Origin: Microvirga terricola
Lineage (GTDB): Bacteria; Pseudomonadota; Alphaproteobacteria; Rhizobiales; Beijerinckiaceae
DNA: 64,000 bases
NCBI RefSeq assembly: GCF_011777495.1
Contig: NZ_JAATJS010000004.1
Location: forward strand, 62,001-126,000
Reading direction: 5' to 3'
Part shown: piece after piece, positions 1 through 7,309 of the stretch
Numbering within the stretch: position 1 is the first letter of the stretch
Layout of the letters: every line of letters begins with the position of its first letter
The notes under the pieces: model-generated
Database searches by the model: none
Told to the model about the DNA's origin: nothing
Seen by the model: only the letters and a program-made list of their open reading frames with translations
Program-made: the position numbers and the translations under genes

Positions 1-63
1 CGCCGTGCGCAGGCGGCGAAGCCGGCCAAGGCGCGGGCGAAGCCAGCGAAGAAGCGCGCCTGA
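1..63 (+). CDS. C-terminal end of a Lys/Ala/Arg-rich protein (partial)
   Basis: The window opens inside a reading frame (frame 1) that ends with TGA at 61-63. The 20 visible residues are almost only Ala, Lys, Arg and Pro, with repeated A-K-P-A-K units. Such tails occur at the C-termini of bacterial histone-like proteins, DNA topoisomerase I, ribosomal-associated proteins and some helicases, so the tail alone does not identify the gene. The identity must come from sequence left of the window. The tail is likely disordered and nucleic-acid binding, which is inferred from composition only. Confidence 0.6.
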   Translation, partial: RRAQAAKPAKARAKPAKKRA

Positions 64-70
64 TAGGTTG

Positions 71-167
71 CCAACCTTTGTCATGACGGGGCTTGTCCCG
101 GCCATCTCGAACATGGACGTGAAAGAAATCGGGATCACCGGGACAAGCCCGGTGATGACAAGGTTGA
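71..167. repeat. Structured intergenic repeat, TGTCAT-type, full copy
   Basis: The outer arms are inverted: CAACCTTTGTCAT at 71-83 and ATGACAAGGTTG near 156-167. Inside are two GC-rich blocks, GGGCTTGTCCCGG on the left and CCGGGACAAGCCCGG on the right. A second full copy lies at 43738-43837 and a half copy at 38845-38883. It has no coding potential and sits between the truncated gene at the left edge and the end of the EamA gene. It looks like the short palindromic intergenic elements that are abundant in Hyphomicrobiales genomes. Confidence 0.7.
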
Positions 168-195
168 GGCTGACGGGCCGCTACGGTCTGGCTGC

Positions 196-1056
196 TCAAG
201 CGAAGCGCTTCGCACCCGCCACGCAAAGCACAACGAAGCCTGTCACTGCGATCATCGTCCAAGCAACCGGCTCATGGAGCAGCAGGCCCGCCAGGGTCAG
301 GCCGAAGAAGGGTTGGAGCAGTTGCAGCTGCCCGACGCCCGCGATGCCTCCGAGTGCGAGGCCGCGATACCAGAAGATGAAGCCCACCAGCATGCTGAAG
401 ATCGAGACGTAGGCGAGCCCGAGCCAAGCTGGAATGCCGATCCCGTTCCAGGAATCCGGCATCGTGACCAGCGTCAGGATCGCCATCATCGGCAGCGCCA
501 GAAGCAGCGCCCATGAGATGACCTGCCAGCCGCCGAGCCGTCGGGAGAGCGTCGCTCCTTCGGCATAGCCAAGTCCGCAAACCACGATGGCGGCGATCAT
601 CAGCAGATCGCCCGTCAACGAGCCGCCGCCGCTGGTGACAAAGGCAAAGCCCGCCACCGTTGCAGCGCCGAGGCACGAGAACAGCCAGAAGGCCGGCTTT
701 GGCCTCTCGCCGCCGCGCAGGACTCCAAAGATCGCTGTCGCGAGTGGCAGCAGACCGATGAAGACGATGGAATGCGCCGAGGTGATGTGCTGGAGCGCAA
801 GCGCCGTCAGAAGCGGAAAGCCGACCACAACGCCGAGCGCGACGATTGCAAGCGAGCCAAGATCGCCGCGCGCAGGCCTTGCCTGCCGGAGCGCGATGAG
901 GAGGGTTGCTGCAAGAAGCGTCGCGATGACCGCACGGGCCGAGGTCAGAAACAAAGGCGAGAAGTCACCGACGGCGACCCGCGTCGCCGGCAGAGAGCCG
1001 CTGAAGATGACGACACCCAAGAGGCCGCTGCCCCATCCGTCCGTTGTCCGATCCAT
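196..1056 (-). CDS. EamA/DMT-superfamily inner-membrane transporter
   Basis: A 286-residue protein with about ten hydrophobic segments, the normal size and topology for an EamA (drug/metabolite transporter) family permease made of two five-helix halves. The C-terminal half has the family-like pattern of a short FWYRGLALGG turn, a GQLQLLQPFFG helix and a final helix after LLLHEP. The start at 1056 has a GAGG ribosome site five bases upstream on the minus strand. The substrate cannot be told from sequence; family members export amino acids, nucleosides or other metabolites. It is the last of three minus-strand genes (rhlE, FMN reductase, this one), but gaps of 70-125 bp leave co-transcription uncertain. 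Confidence 0.85.
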   Translation of the reverse strand: MDRTTDGWGSGLLGVVIFSGSLPATRVAVGDFSPLFLTSARAVIATLLAATLLIALRQARPARGDLGSLAIVALGVVVGFPLLTALALQHITSAHSIVFIGLLPLATAIFGVLRGGERPKPAFWLFSCLGAATVAGFAFVTSGGGSLTGDLLMIAAIVVCGLGYAEGATLSRRLGGWQVISWALLLALPMMAILTLVTMPDSWNGIGIPAWLGLAYVSIFSMLVGFIFWYRGLALGGIAGVGQLQLLQPFFGLTLAGLLLHEPVAWTMIAVTGFVVLCVAGAKRFA

Positions 1057-1180
1057 GCTGCCTCGCTTTCTATGGGCCGACCCTAGAAAGCCGAGGTGGC
1101 TACCGCAAGTACGTGGAGGAATTGCGCGGGCGTCTTCGACTTCTCCATCGCGGGATGTCGAGTGCGAAGTGATAAGCTCC

Positions 1181-1735
1181 TCACTTGCGCGCCGTGGCCT
1201 CGATCCAGTCGGCGAAGGCCTTCACGAAATTCGCCAGGAAGGTGCGCGTGCCCTCGTTGACCAGCTTGCCGCTGTCGTCGAGGAGCGTCGTGACGTGGCC
1301 GATATAGGCCTCGGGCTGCGGCATGGCGGGGACGTTGAGGAAGACGAGCGATTGGCGCAGGTGGTGATTGGAGCCGAACCCTCCCACCGCGCCGGGCGAG
1401 ACGCTGACGACCGCTCCCGGCTTCCCATCCCACGCATTCTGGCCGTAGGGGCGCGAGCCGACATCGATGGCGTTCTTGAGCGCGGCGGGCATCGAGCGGT
1501 TATATTCGGGCGTGACGAACAGAACCGCGTCGGCGGCGCGGATAGCCTGGCGCAGCGCGATCCAGGCTTCGGGCGGGGAGGCGTCTTCGTCCTGGTTGTA
1601 GAACGGCACATGGCCGATCTCGACGAACGTCAGATTCAGGCCCTCGGGCGCGAGTTCGCCCAAGGACTTCGCGATCTTGCGGGTGAAGGACTCTTTGCGA
1701 AGGCTGCCGACGAAAACCGCAACCGAACGTGCCAT
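1181..1735 (-). CDS. NADPH-dependent FMN reductase family protein
   Basis: A 184-residue flavodoxin-like protein. The N-terminus MARSVAVFVGSLRKESFTRK gives the beta1-loop that binds FMN phosphate. The middle motif TPEYNRSMPAALKNAIDV is the hallmark of the NADPH-dependent FMN reductase family (ArsH/ChrR/YieF/AzoR-like). The frame is open back to 1855, but the ATG at 1735 gives the family-typical start, has GGGGA upstream, and avoids overlap with the helicase gene. Likely activity is NAD(P)H-driven reduction of FMN, quinones or related electrophiles in the cytosol. Its physiological substrate is unknown. Confidence 0.88.
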   Translation of the reverse strand: MARSVAVFVGSLRKESFTRKIAKSLGELAPEGLNLTFVEIGHVPFYNQDEDASPPEAWIALRQAIRAADAVLFVTPEYNRSMPAALKNAIDVGSRPYGQNAWDGKPGAVVSVSPGAVGGFGSNHHLRQSLVFLNVPAMPQPEAYIGHVTTLLDDSGKLVNEGTRTFLANFVKAFADWIEATARK

Positions 1736-1805
1736 GACATGATCCCCGAAACGCCGCTTGTGGCTTCGGGGATTCTGTCGCCCCACGGGGTGAAGGCAAG
1801 CGTTC

Positions 1806-3254
1806 CTATTTGGCTTTCTTGATCGCGACGGGCCGGAGCAGGAAGGCCGGGACATGATCGCCGAGGCCGATCACCGGGGCCTCCGCTTCCTCGTGCCGCG
1901 AGCGATCCCGGCCTGCTTTCTTTTCTCTGCCTTCATGGGCGCGCTGGGGCGCGCGCTCTTCGCGTTGGGGCGCGCGCTCCTCTCGCTGAGGTGCGCGCTC
2001 CTCGCGCGGAGCGTGTTGCGCCTCTTCTCTCACCTCTCCGCGCCCTCCGCCACGGCGACCGCCGCGCTGGCGCTCTTCCTTGCGGCCGCGACCGCGCGCG
2101 GGGCGGGCCTCGGAAGCGGGCCGCTCGGCGAGGGTCGGCCCCTCCCACTCGATCGGCTGGCCGATGAGCTTCTCGATGGCAGCGAGAGACTTTTCGTCGC
2201 CGGGGCCGACAAGGGTGAAGGCAAAGCCCGTGCGTCCGGCGCGGCCGGTGCGGCCGATACGGTGCACGTAATCCTCGGCGTGATGCGGCACGTCATAATT
2301 GAAGACGTGGCTCACGGCCGGAATGTCGAGGCCGCGCGCGGCCACGTCGCTCGCCACCAGCAGGGGCGTGTCGCCGCTGCGGAAGCTGTCGAGCGCCGCC
2401 ATGCGGGCGTGCTGGTCCATGTCGCCATGCAGCGCCACGACGCTGAAACCGTGCTTCTGCAGCGAGCGATGAAGCACCGCGACATCGCGCTTGCGGTTGC
2501 AGAAGATGATGGCGTTCTGCAGATCCGTCGCGTTGCGGATCAGGTCGCGCAGCGTTTCGCGCTGCTCGTAATCTTCCCGTCCCGTGGCGATGAGACGCTG
2601 CGTGATCGTCGAGGCGGTCGAGGCGGGGCGGGAGACTTCGACCTTGATCGGGTTGTGAAGGAAGGCGTCGGCCAGCCGCTGAATTTCTGGCGGCATGGTC
2701 GCGGAGAAGAACAGGGTCTGGCGCGTGAACGGCACCAGCTTCACGATCCGCTCGATATCGGGGATGAAGCCCATATCGAGCATGCGATCGGCTTCGTCGA
2801 TGACGAGCAACTCGACGCCGGTCAAAAGCAGCTTGCCGCGCTCGAAATGGTCAAGCAGGCGTCCCGGCGTGGCGATCAGCACGTCGACGCCGCGTGTGAT
2901 CTTGGCGTCCTGGTCGCCGAAAGAGACACCGCCGATCAGCAGCGCGACGGACAGCTTGTGATTGATCCCGTACTTGTCAAAATTGTCTTCGACCTGCGCC
3001 GCCAGCTCGCGCGTGGGTTCCAGAATGAGCGTGCGCGGCATGCGCGCACGGGCCCGGCCGCTCTCGAGCAGCGTCAACATGGGCAAGGTGAAGGCCGCGG
3101 TCTTGCCCGTGCCGGTCTGCGCGACGCCGAGAACGTCGCGGCGCGCCAGCACATGGGGGATCGCCTGCGCCTGAATGGGCGTGGGCTGGGTGTAGCCCGC
3201 CGTAGCGACGGCTTGTTGAACTTTCTCGCTAAGTCCGAGTTCGGCGAACGACAT
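1806..3254 (-). CDS. rhlE: DEAD-box ATP-dependent RNA helicase, RhlE type
   Basis: 482 residues with a full DEAD-box core: the Q-motif region with PTPIQ, motif I AQTGTGKT, PTRELA, motif II DEAD, motif III SAT, and motif VI HRIGRTGRAG. The core fits the RhlE subgroup, which unwinds short RNA duplexes in ribosome assembly and RNA decay. After about residue 370 the protein becomes a very basic, low-complexity tail rich in RGG and RE. It contains three tandem REERAPQ heptads (DNA repeat around 1945-2010), followed by a conserved-looking C-terminal end VIGLGDHVPAFLLRP. Such tails usually add non-specific RNA binding. The three genes on this strand run rhlE, FMN reductase, EamA. Confidence 0.93.
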   Translation of the reverse strand: MSFAELGLSEKVQQAVATAGYTQPTPIQAQAIPHVLARRDVLGVAQTGTGKTAAFTLPMLTLLESGRARARMPRTLILEPTRELAAQVEDNFDKYGINHKLSVALLIGGVSFGDQDAKITRGVDVLIATPGRLLDHFERGKLLLTGVELLVIDEADRMLDMGFIPDIERIVKLVPFTRQTLFFSATMPPEIQRLADAFLHNPIKVEVSRPASTASTITQRLIATGREDYEQRETLRDLIRNATDLQNAIIFCNRKRDVAVLHRSLQKHGFSVVALHGDMDQHARMAALDSFRSGDTPLLVASDVAARGLDIPAVSHVFNYDVPHHAEDYVHRIGRTGRAGRTGFAFTLVGPGDEKSLAAIEKLIGQPIEWEGPTLAERPASEARPARGRGRKEERQRGGRRGGGRGEVREEAQHAPREERAPQREERAPQREERAPQRAHEGREKKAGRDRSRHEEAEAPVIGLGDHVPAFLLRPVAIKKAK

Positions 3255-3418
3255 GTCTATTATGACCGTTGGAGCTGGGCGCGCTCTTCAGTGCCGGCCG
3301 CTCTCTACGGCAACAAACAGGCGCAAGATCTGGTTTCACCTGAGACATTGGCTCAGATTTAAGGTGCGGCGGGACCATAGGACAAGCTATGCGCTTGTCA
3401 ATACAAGGAAAAGGCCCA

Positions 3419-4117
3419 ATGTCCGAGACGCTCATCTTGATCCCGGGACTTGCCAATACACCCCGGCTCTACAAACCGCAAATCGAGGCCCTGTCGGGCG
3501 GCCGGACGATTCTCGTGGCAGACCATACAAAGGATGATTCGCTTCCCGCCATTGCCGCCCGGCTTTTGCGCGATGCGCCCGAGTACTTCGCCTTGGCCGG
3601 CCTCTCCATGGGCGGTTACGTCGCAATGGAAGTGCTGCGGCAGGCGCCTGGGCGCGTGGAGCGATTGGCGCTTCTTGACACCACTGCCCGTCCCGACACG
3701 CCGGAAGCTCAGCGGGATCGCGAGCGACTGATCGCGCTGGCGCAGGCGGGCCACCTGGAGCACATCATCGAGACCGTTTGGCCGCGCCTCGTCCATCCGG
3801 ACCATCAATCGAACGAGGTCCTGGAGGCTGCCGTCGCGGACATGATGCGAGAGGTGGGAGCCGAGGCCTATATCCGCCAGCAGCGCGCCATCATGGCGCG
3901 CCCCGATTCATGGCCGCTTCTTCCCAGCATCGAGATTCCGACTCTCATCGTGGTTGGAGAATCGGATGCGATCACGCCGCCCTCGATCGCGCGCGAAATG
4001 GCGGAGATGATCGAGTGGGCGTCGCTCTCAGTGATTCCCGGCGCAGGTCATTTGTCGACTCTTGAACAGCCTGAGCGTGTCACGGAGGTGCTGAAACTCT
4101 GGCTCGAACGCCCCTGA
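3419..4117 (+). CDS. Alpha/beta hydrolase
   Basis: A 232-residue alpha/beta-hydrolase fold protein. The nucleophile elbow GLSMGG has the catalytic Ser, VVGESDAITPP supplies the acid in the late strand, and GAGHLS supplies the catalytic His. The oxyanion region is LIPGLANTP near the N-terminus. The frame is open from 3389, but ATG at 3419 is preferred because AAGGAAAAGG lies just upstream and the protein then begins MSETLILIPG, typical of the family. It is probably an esterase or related hydrolase in the cytoplasm; no substrate can be assigned. It is divergent from rhlE. Confidence 0.85.
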   Translation: MSETLILIPGLANTPRLYKPQIEALSGGRTILVADHTKDDSLPAIAARLLRDAPEYFALAGLSMGGYVAMEVLRQAPGRVERLALLDTTARPDTPEAQRDRERLIALAQAGHLEHIIETVWPRLVHPDHQSNEVLEAAVADMMREVGAEAYIRQQRAIMARPDSWPLLPSIEIPTLIVVGESDAITPPSIAREMAEMIEWASLSVIPGAGHLSTLEQPERVTEVLKLWLERP

Positions 4118-4416
4118 ACATGCCGTGCAAGCGACTCATTTGAAGTGTGGTCAACACTTCGTTACCGGCGGTTTCGCGCATTAAGAGCTGCGTAAGCGGT
4201 TATTAAACTTCTGATTTTCAAAGAAATTTTTCCCGCCGCTTAGGACGCGCCGTCAAAAAAAGTGTGGCGACGAGACGCCTTAGGGATGCGTCTGTCAGAA
4301 TTCCTATGGCTAAGGTTGTGTTTGCCGCACGCACTGTTGCACGGAAGTGACAGACCTCACCGGCGGGCTGGGCTATTAGCTCCACCGTTCCCAACGTAAT
4401 GAGTGGACCAAACATT
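4118..4416. other. AT-richer intergenic region upstream of the outer-membrane protein gene
   Basis: No convincing gene is present. The stretch is clearly more AT-rich than its surroundings and probably holds the promoter of the strongly translated outer-membrane gene downstream. It contains one perfect inverted repeat, GAAGTGT (4142-4148) and ACACTTC (4154-4160) around a five-base loop, without a T tract. This could be an operator or a weak terminator for the hydrolase gene. I cannot assign a specific regulator. Confidence 0.4.
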
Positions 4417-5133
4417 ATGAAAAAGATTCTTCTTTCCTCCGTTGCCCTGCTTGGCCTGACCGCTGGCGCCATGGCTGCCGACCTTCCGTCGCGCCGCGCT
4501 CCGGCTCCGGTCGTTCCGGTCGCCGTTCCTGTTTTCAGCTGGACTGGTTTCTACCTCGGCGTGAACGCTGGCGGCGCGTGGAACACGAACAACGATAAGG
4601 TGTTCGTCCCGGGCGTCGGCGTCGTCGGCGGCAACAGCAACGCTGGCTTCACCGGCGGTGGTCAGATCGGCTACAACTACCAGATGGGCATGTTCGTTCT
4701 CGGTGTTGAGACCGACCTGCAGTACGCTGACCTCGGCCGCAAGCACAACGACCTCGTTCTCCTGAACGACCCGGCTCTGGTCGCTCTTGACCGTGGCAAC
4801 AGCAACAACTTCTTCGGCACGGTTCGCGCTCGCGCCGGTGTCGCATTCGATCGCGCTCTCGTTTACGCCACCGGCGGTTTCGCCTACGGCGACGTCGGCA
4901 ACCGCTTCGGCGGCAACTCGACGAACGGCGGCTGGACCGTCGGCGGTGGTATCGAGTACGCCTTCACCAACAACCTGACCGCGAAGGTCGAGGGTCTGTA
5001 CGTGAACCTCGAGCGCAACAGCAACAACGACCTCGTCGCTCTCGGCCTGGCGGAAGCCGCCGCGCTGAAGAACAAGAACAACGAGTTCGGTGTCATCCGC
5101 GCTGGCCTGAACTACAAGTTCAACAGCTTCTAA
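4417..5133 (+). CDS. Outer-membrane beta-barrel protein (Omp25/Bcsp31-like porin family)
   Basis: 238 residues. The first 21 (MKKILLSSVALLGLTAGAMA) are a clean Sec signal peptide with cleavage after AMA. A short Pro-rich linker (RRAPAPVVPVAVPVFSW) leads into TGFYLGVNAGGAW, the signature opening of the small eight-stranded OmpA/Omp25-like barrels abundant in rhizobia and Brucella. The protein ends in NYKFNSF, with a C-terminal aromatic residue as expected for BAM recognition. The frame opens at 4399, but the signal peptide fixes the start at the ATG at 4417. Codon choice is strongly biased, suggesting high expression. A strong terminator follows. Likely role: abundant structural outer-membrane protein. 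Confidence 0.9.
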   Translation: MKKILLSSVALLGLTAGAMAADLPSRRAPAPVVPVAVPVFSWTGFYLGVNAGGAWNTNNDKVFVPGVGVVGGNSNAGFTGGGQIGYNYQMGMFVLGVETDLQYADLGRKHNDLVLLNDPALVALDRGNSNNFFGTVRARAGVAFDRALVYATGGFAYGDVGNRFGGNSTNGGWTVGGGIEYAFTNNLTAKVEGLYVNLERNSNNDLVALGLAEAAALKNKNNEFGVIRAGLNYKFNSF

Positions 5134-5157
5134 TATCGGTTCGCTCTGGCGAACAGG

Positions 5158-5191
5158 AAAAGGCCCGGGGAAACCCGGGCCTTTTTGTTTT
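5158..5191 (+). terminator. Rho-independent terminator of the outer-membrane protein gene
   Basis: Perfect 9-bp stem AGGCCCGGG (5161-5169) / CCCGGGCCT (5174-5182) with a 4-base loop, followed by a T-rich tail. It begins 24 bp after the stop codon of the barrel gene. Confidence 0.92.
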
Positions 5192-5224
5192 GTGCGATCC
5201 CGCTTCGCACGAAGGCGTTGTGCG

Positions 5225-5623
5225 CTACTGGATGATTGTCACCACCTTGCGGGTCTCCGGATCAACAAGAACAATCTCATTCTTATATTTGAAGAACCGG
5301 TAGGCCTTCACCGTCGGCACGTCGGTCACGACCGTTTCGGGGAAGGGCAGAAGTTCGACGGTCTGTGGCACCGTCCAGCCGACCACGACGTTCTCGTTCA
5401 AGGTGACGGGCTTCGCCGATTGGAGGTGTTCAATGATGACGGTGCGCTTTTCAGGGGCGATTGTGATCGACCCTGTCGTCGGAGCGCGCATGGTTTCCGA
5501 GGGATGCATCGGTGCGGGCTGCATCGGTTCCGCCGGACGCCCTGATGGATAAGGTTAAGCGCTTGCCGCAAGACCGGCAAGCAAGCCAACCGTGGTTGCT
5601 GCTGCAAATAACGTGGATCTCAT
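5225..5623 (-). pseudogene. DUF1236 family protein, interrupted by an in-frame TAA after the signal peptide
   Basis: On the minus strand an ATG at 5623 is preceded, seven bases upstream, by a clear GAGGAG ribosome site. It starts a signal peptide (M-R-S-T-L-F then an Ala/Gly/Leu-rich core ending AASA). The very next codon, 5555-5557, is TAA. The frame then continues without a shift for about 110 more codons to TAG at 5225. The downstream part carries the DUF1236 pattern: GWTVPQTVELLPFPETV, then a Tyr-Arg-x-Phe strand, then EIVLVDPETRKVVTII. DUF1236 proteins are small secreted proteins of unknown function common in Hyphomicrobiales. A CAA-to-TAA change would explain the stop. It is either a recent pseudogene or a sequencing error; a downstream start would lack a signal peptide. 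Confidence 0.75.
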
Positions 5624-5788
5624 CGTCAAGCTCCTCAGAATAGGGTTGAAGCCAGCCCGATCACGTCTAGAGAATCAACGTATAGTTTTGAGGCACGTTT
5701 CAGCTTTGCGCTGAGCTTTAAGGGATAAGAAGCGAGGCTCTTTTCTGCTTTCTCACGCTTGGTCGCAGCCGGGCTTTTGCCAAAAACA

Positions 5789-6409
5789 TCACCGCAAAAC
5801 TGTCAGGATTGCGATGCCGATGAAAAGAAGGCCGGCGCCGCGCCCGATCAGTTTCGTCGCGCGGGGGCTGGACACGAGAAATCCGCGGCTCAAGCCGGCG
5901 GCGAAGGCGAGGCCGCCATAGACGCTAAACTGCATCAGCACCGTCAATGCACCCATCGCCAGCGCCTGTGTCCAGATCGGACCGTATTGCGGCGAGATGA
6001 ATTGCGGAAAGACCGCGAGCACGAAGAGATAGGCCTTGGGGTTGAGAAGGCACGTCATCGTTCCTTGCCGGAAAGCGACCCAAAGCGAGCGTGTCTTCGC
6101 CGCGTCGACCTCTCCGATAGTGATCGAACTGCGCAGGAGCGTGATGCCGATCCAGACCATATAGGCGGCCCCGGCGAAGAGCAGGGCGGTGAACACGGAA
6201 GGGGCGAGCTGGGTCAGCAGCCCGACGCCGACTGCGCCGAAGATCGTATGACATACGCCGCCGACCATAATGCCGCCCGTCGCCGCGAGACCCGCCCGGC
6301 GTCCGCCGGTGAGCGAGTTGGCGAGCACGAACAGCATGTCCATGCCTGGGACGATGATGATGCCGAAGAGGAGGAGGGCGAAGAGCCAGAGATTTTCGGA
6401 ATAGGTCAT
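5789..6409 (-). CDS. LysE family translocator (amino-acid/homoserine-lactone exporter family)
   Basis: 206 residues, the usual size for LysE/RhtB exporters, with about six hydrophobic helices. The N-terminal motif GIIIVPGMDMLFVLANSLTGG matches the family signature PGPxxxxVxxxxxxxGRRAG, with Met in place of the usual Pro after Gly. The second motif region NPKAYLFVLAVFPQFI is also family-typical. The frame opens at 6451, but ATG at 6409 gives the standard start MTYSENLWLF. The gene is divergent from the WYL regulator at 6531, and the space between holds a palindromic operator and a further half-site touching this start codon, so that regulator probably controls it. The exported substrate is unknown. 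Confidence 0.85.
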   Translation of the reverse strand: MTYSENLWLFALLLFGIIIVPGMDMLFVLANSLTGGRRAGLAATGGIMVGGVCHTIFGAVGVGLLTQLAPSVFTALLFAGAAYMVWIGITLLRSSITIGEVDAAKTRSLWVAFRQGTMTCLLNPKAYLFVLAVFPQFISPQYGPIWTQALAMGALTVLMQFSVYGGLAFAAGLSRGFLVSSPRATKLIGRGAGLLFIGIAILTVLR

Positions 6410-6514
6410 GTCAGTTGCCAAGTTGCGCTCCGCCCTGGATCTCCTGTTCATCTCGCTTTTTCAATGGGATGATGGGCACAAGAGGAATGCCAACTGACAG
6501 CGTTGTGTCAGTTG
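6410..6514. promoter_or_regulatory. Divergent promoter region with palindromic operator for the WYL regulator
   Basis: A perfect inverted repeat CAACTGAC (6491-6498), eight-base spacer, GTCAGTTG (6507-6514) lies 16 bp upstream of the regulator start. A third copy of GTCAGTTG occurs at 6410-6417, immediately against the LysE start codon. Repetition of the same 8-mer on both sides of a divergent regulator/target pair is the usual layout of an autoregulated local repressor or activator. Confidence 0.6.
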
Positions 6515-6530
6515 CGACCAGAGGGACGCC

Positions 6531-7226
6531 ATGCGCAAGGCTTCGCGCCTGTTCGAGATCATCCAAATTCTCCGGCTCGCAAAGGAGCCGGTGACGGCAG
6601 CGCAGATGGCGGAGAAGCTCAAGGTCACGCCGCGCTCGATCTATCGCGACATTGCCGCGCTTCAGGCCATGCAAGTGCCGGTTCAGGGCGGGCGGGGGAT
6701 CGGTTATCTACTACGCTCCGGCTTCGATCTGCCGCCGCTCATGTTCTCCATCGAGGAGACAGAGGCGATGGTTCTCGCGTTGGCTCTCTTGGAGCGGACG
6801 GGCGACGTTGCTCTTAAGGAAGCGGCGAAGCGAGTCGGTCAGAAGATTGCGGGCGCGATGCCGCCGCCTTTGCGTCAGGCGCTCGGAGTGAACACGCTGT
6901 ACGCCTGGGGTACGGTCGCGCCTTCGCCGGATGGGATTGATCTCGGGATGGTGCGCAGCGCCATTCGCGACGAACAGAAGATCGAGCTGGACTATCGCGA
7001 CGAGCAGGGGCGCGCGACGCGGCGGACGATCCGTCCGCTCGCGGTTATCTACTATTCCGAAACGGCCAACGTCGTCGCGTGGTGTGAGCTGCGTGGGGAT
7101 CTGCGCAACTTTCGCGCGGATCGGGTGGAGGCGAGCAGGCCGGTTGACGCCTCTTTCAAGGGCGAGGGCGACGAGCTGCGACGTCGTTGGATCGCGGGCT
7201 GGAAAGCGAGCCGGATAGAATCCTAA
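6531..7226 (+). CDS. YafY/DeoR-like transcriptional regulator with HTH and WYL domains
   Basis: 231 residues. Residues 1-60 form a winged helix-turn-helix of the HTH_11 type (RLFEIIQILRLAKEPVTAAQ then VTPRSIYRDIAALQ). From about residue 135 there is a WYL ligand-sensing domain: a strand with ELDYRDEQGRATRRTIRPLAVIYY and the partner segment VAWCELRGDLRNFRADRVE. WYL regulators respond to small ligands or nucleic acids. AGAGGGA lies upstream of the start. Divergent orientation to the LysE exporter and the shared palindrome suggest local control of that exporter. Confidence 0.9.
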   Translation: MRKASRLFEIIQILRLAKEPVTAAQMAEKLKVTPRSIYRDIAALQAMQVPVQGGRGIGYLLRSGFDLPPLMFSIEETEAMVLALALLERTGDVALKEAAKRVGQKIAGAMPPPLRQALGVNTLYAWGTVAPSPDGIDLGMVRSAIRDEQKIELDYRDEQGRATRRTIRPLAVIYYSETANVVAWCELRGDLRNFRADRVEASRPVDASFKGEGDELRRRWIAGWKASRIES

Positions 7227-7230
7227 TACC

Positions 7231-7264
7231 AAACAAAAAACCGGAGCCCTTTTGGGGCTCCGGT
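7231..7264 (-). terminator. Rho-independent terminator of glnA
   Basis: Ten-bp perfect stem ACCGGAGCCC (7240-7249) / GGGCTCCGGT (7255-7264). On the minus strand it is followed by a run of six T. It lies 46 bp past the glnA stop; the stem may also stop transcription of the convergent regulator gene. Confidence 0.88.
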
Positions 7265-7309
7265 GGAGGCCGCCACGTTGCCGTGGCCGGGAGGAATTCG
7301 TCGATTCCC

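Noticed and set aside
1945..2010. Tandem repeats in rhlE as a possible minisatellite or CRISPR-like array
   Set aside because: The repeats are in frame within the coding tail, have no spacers, and encode REERAPQ heptads.
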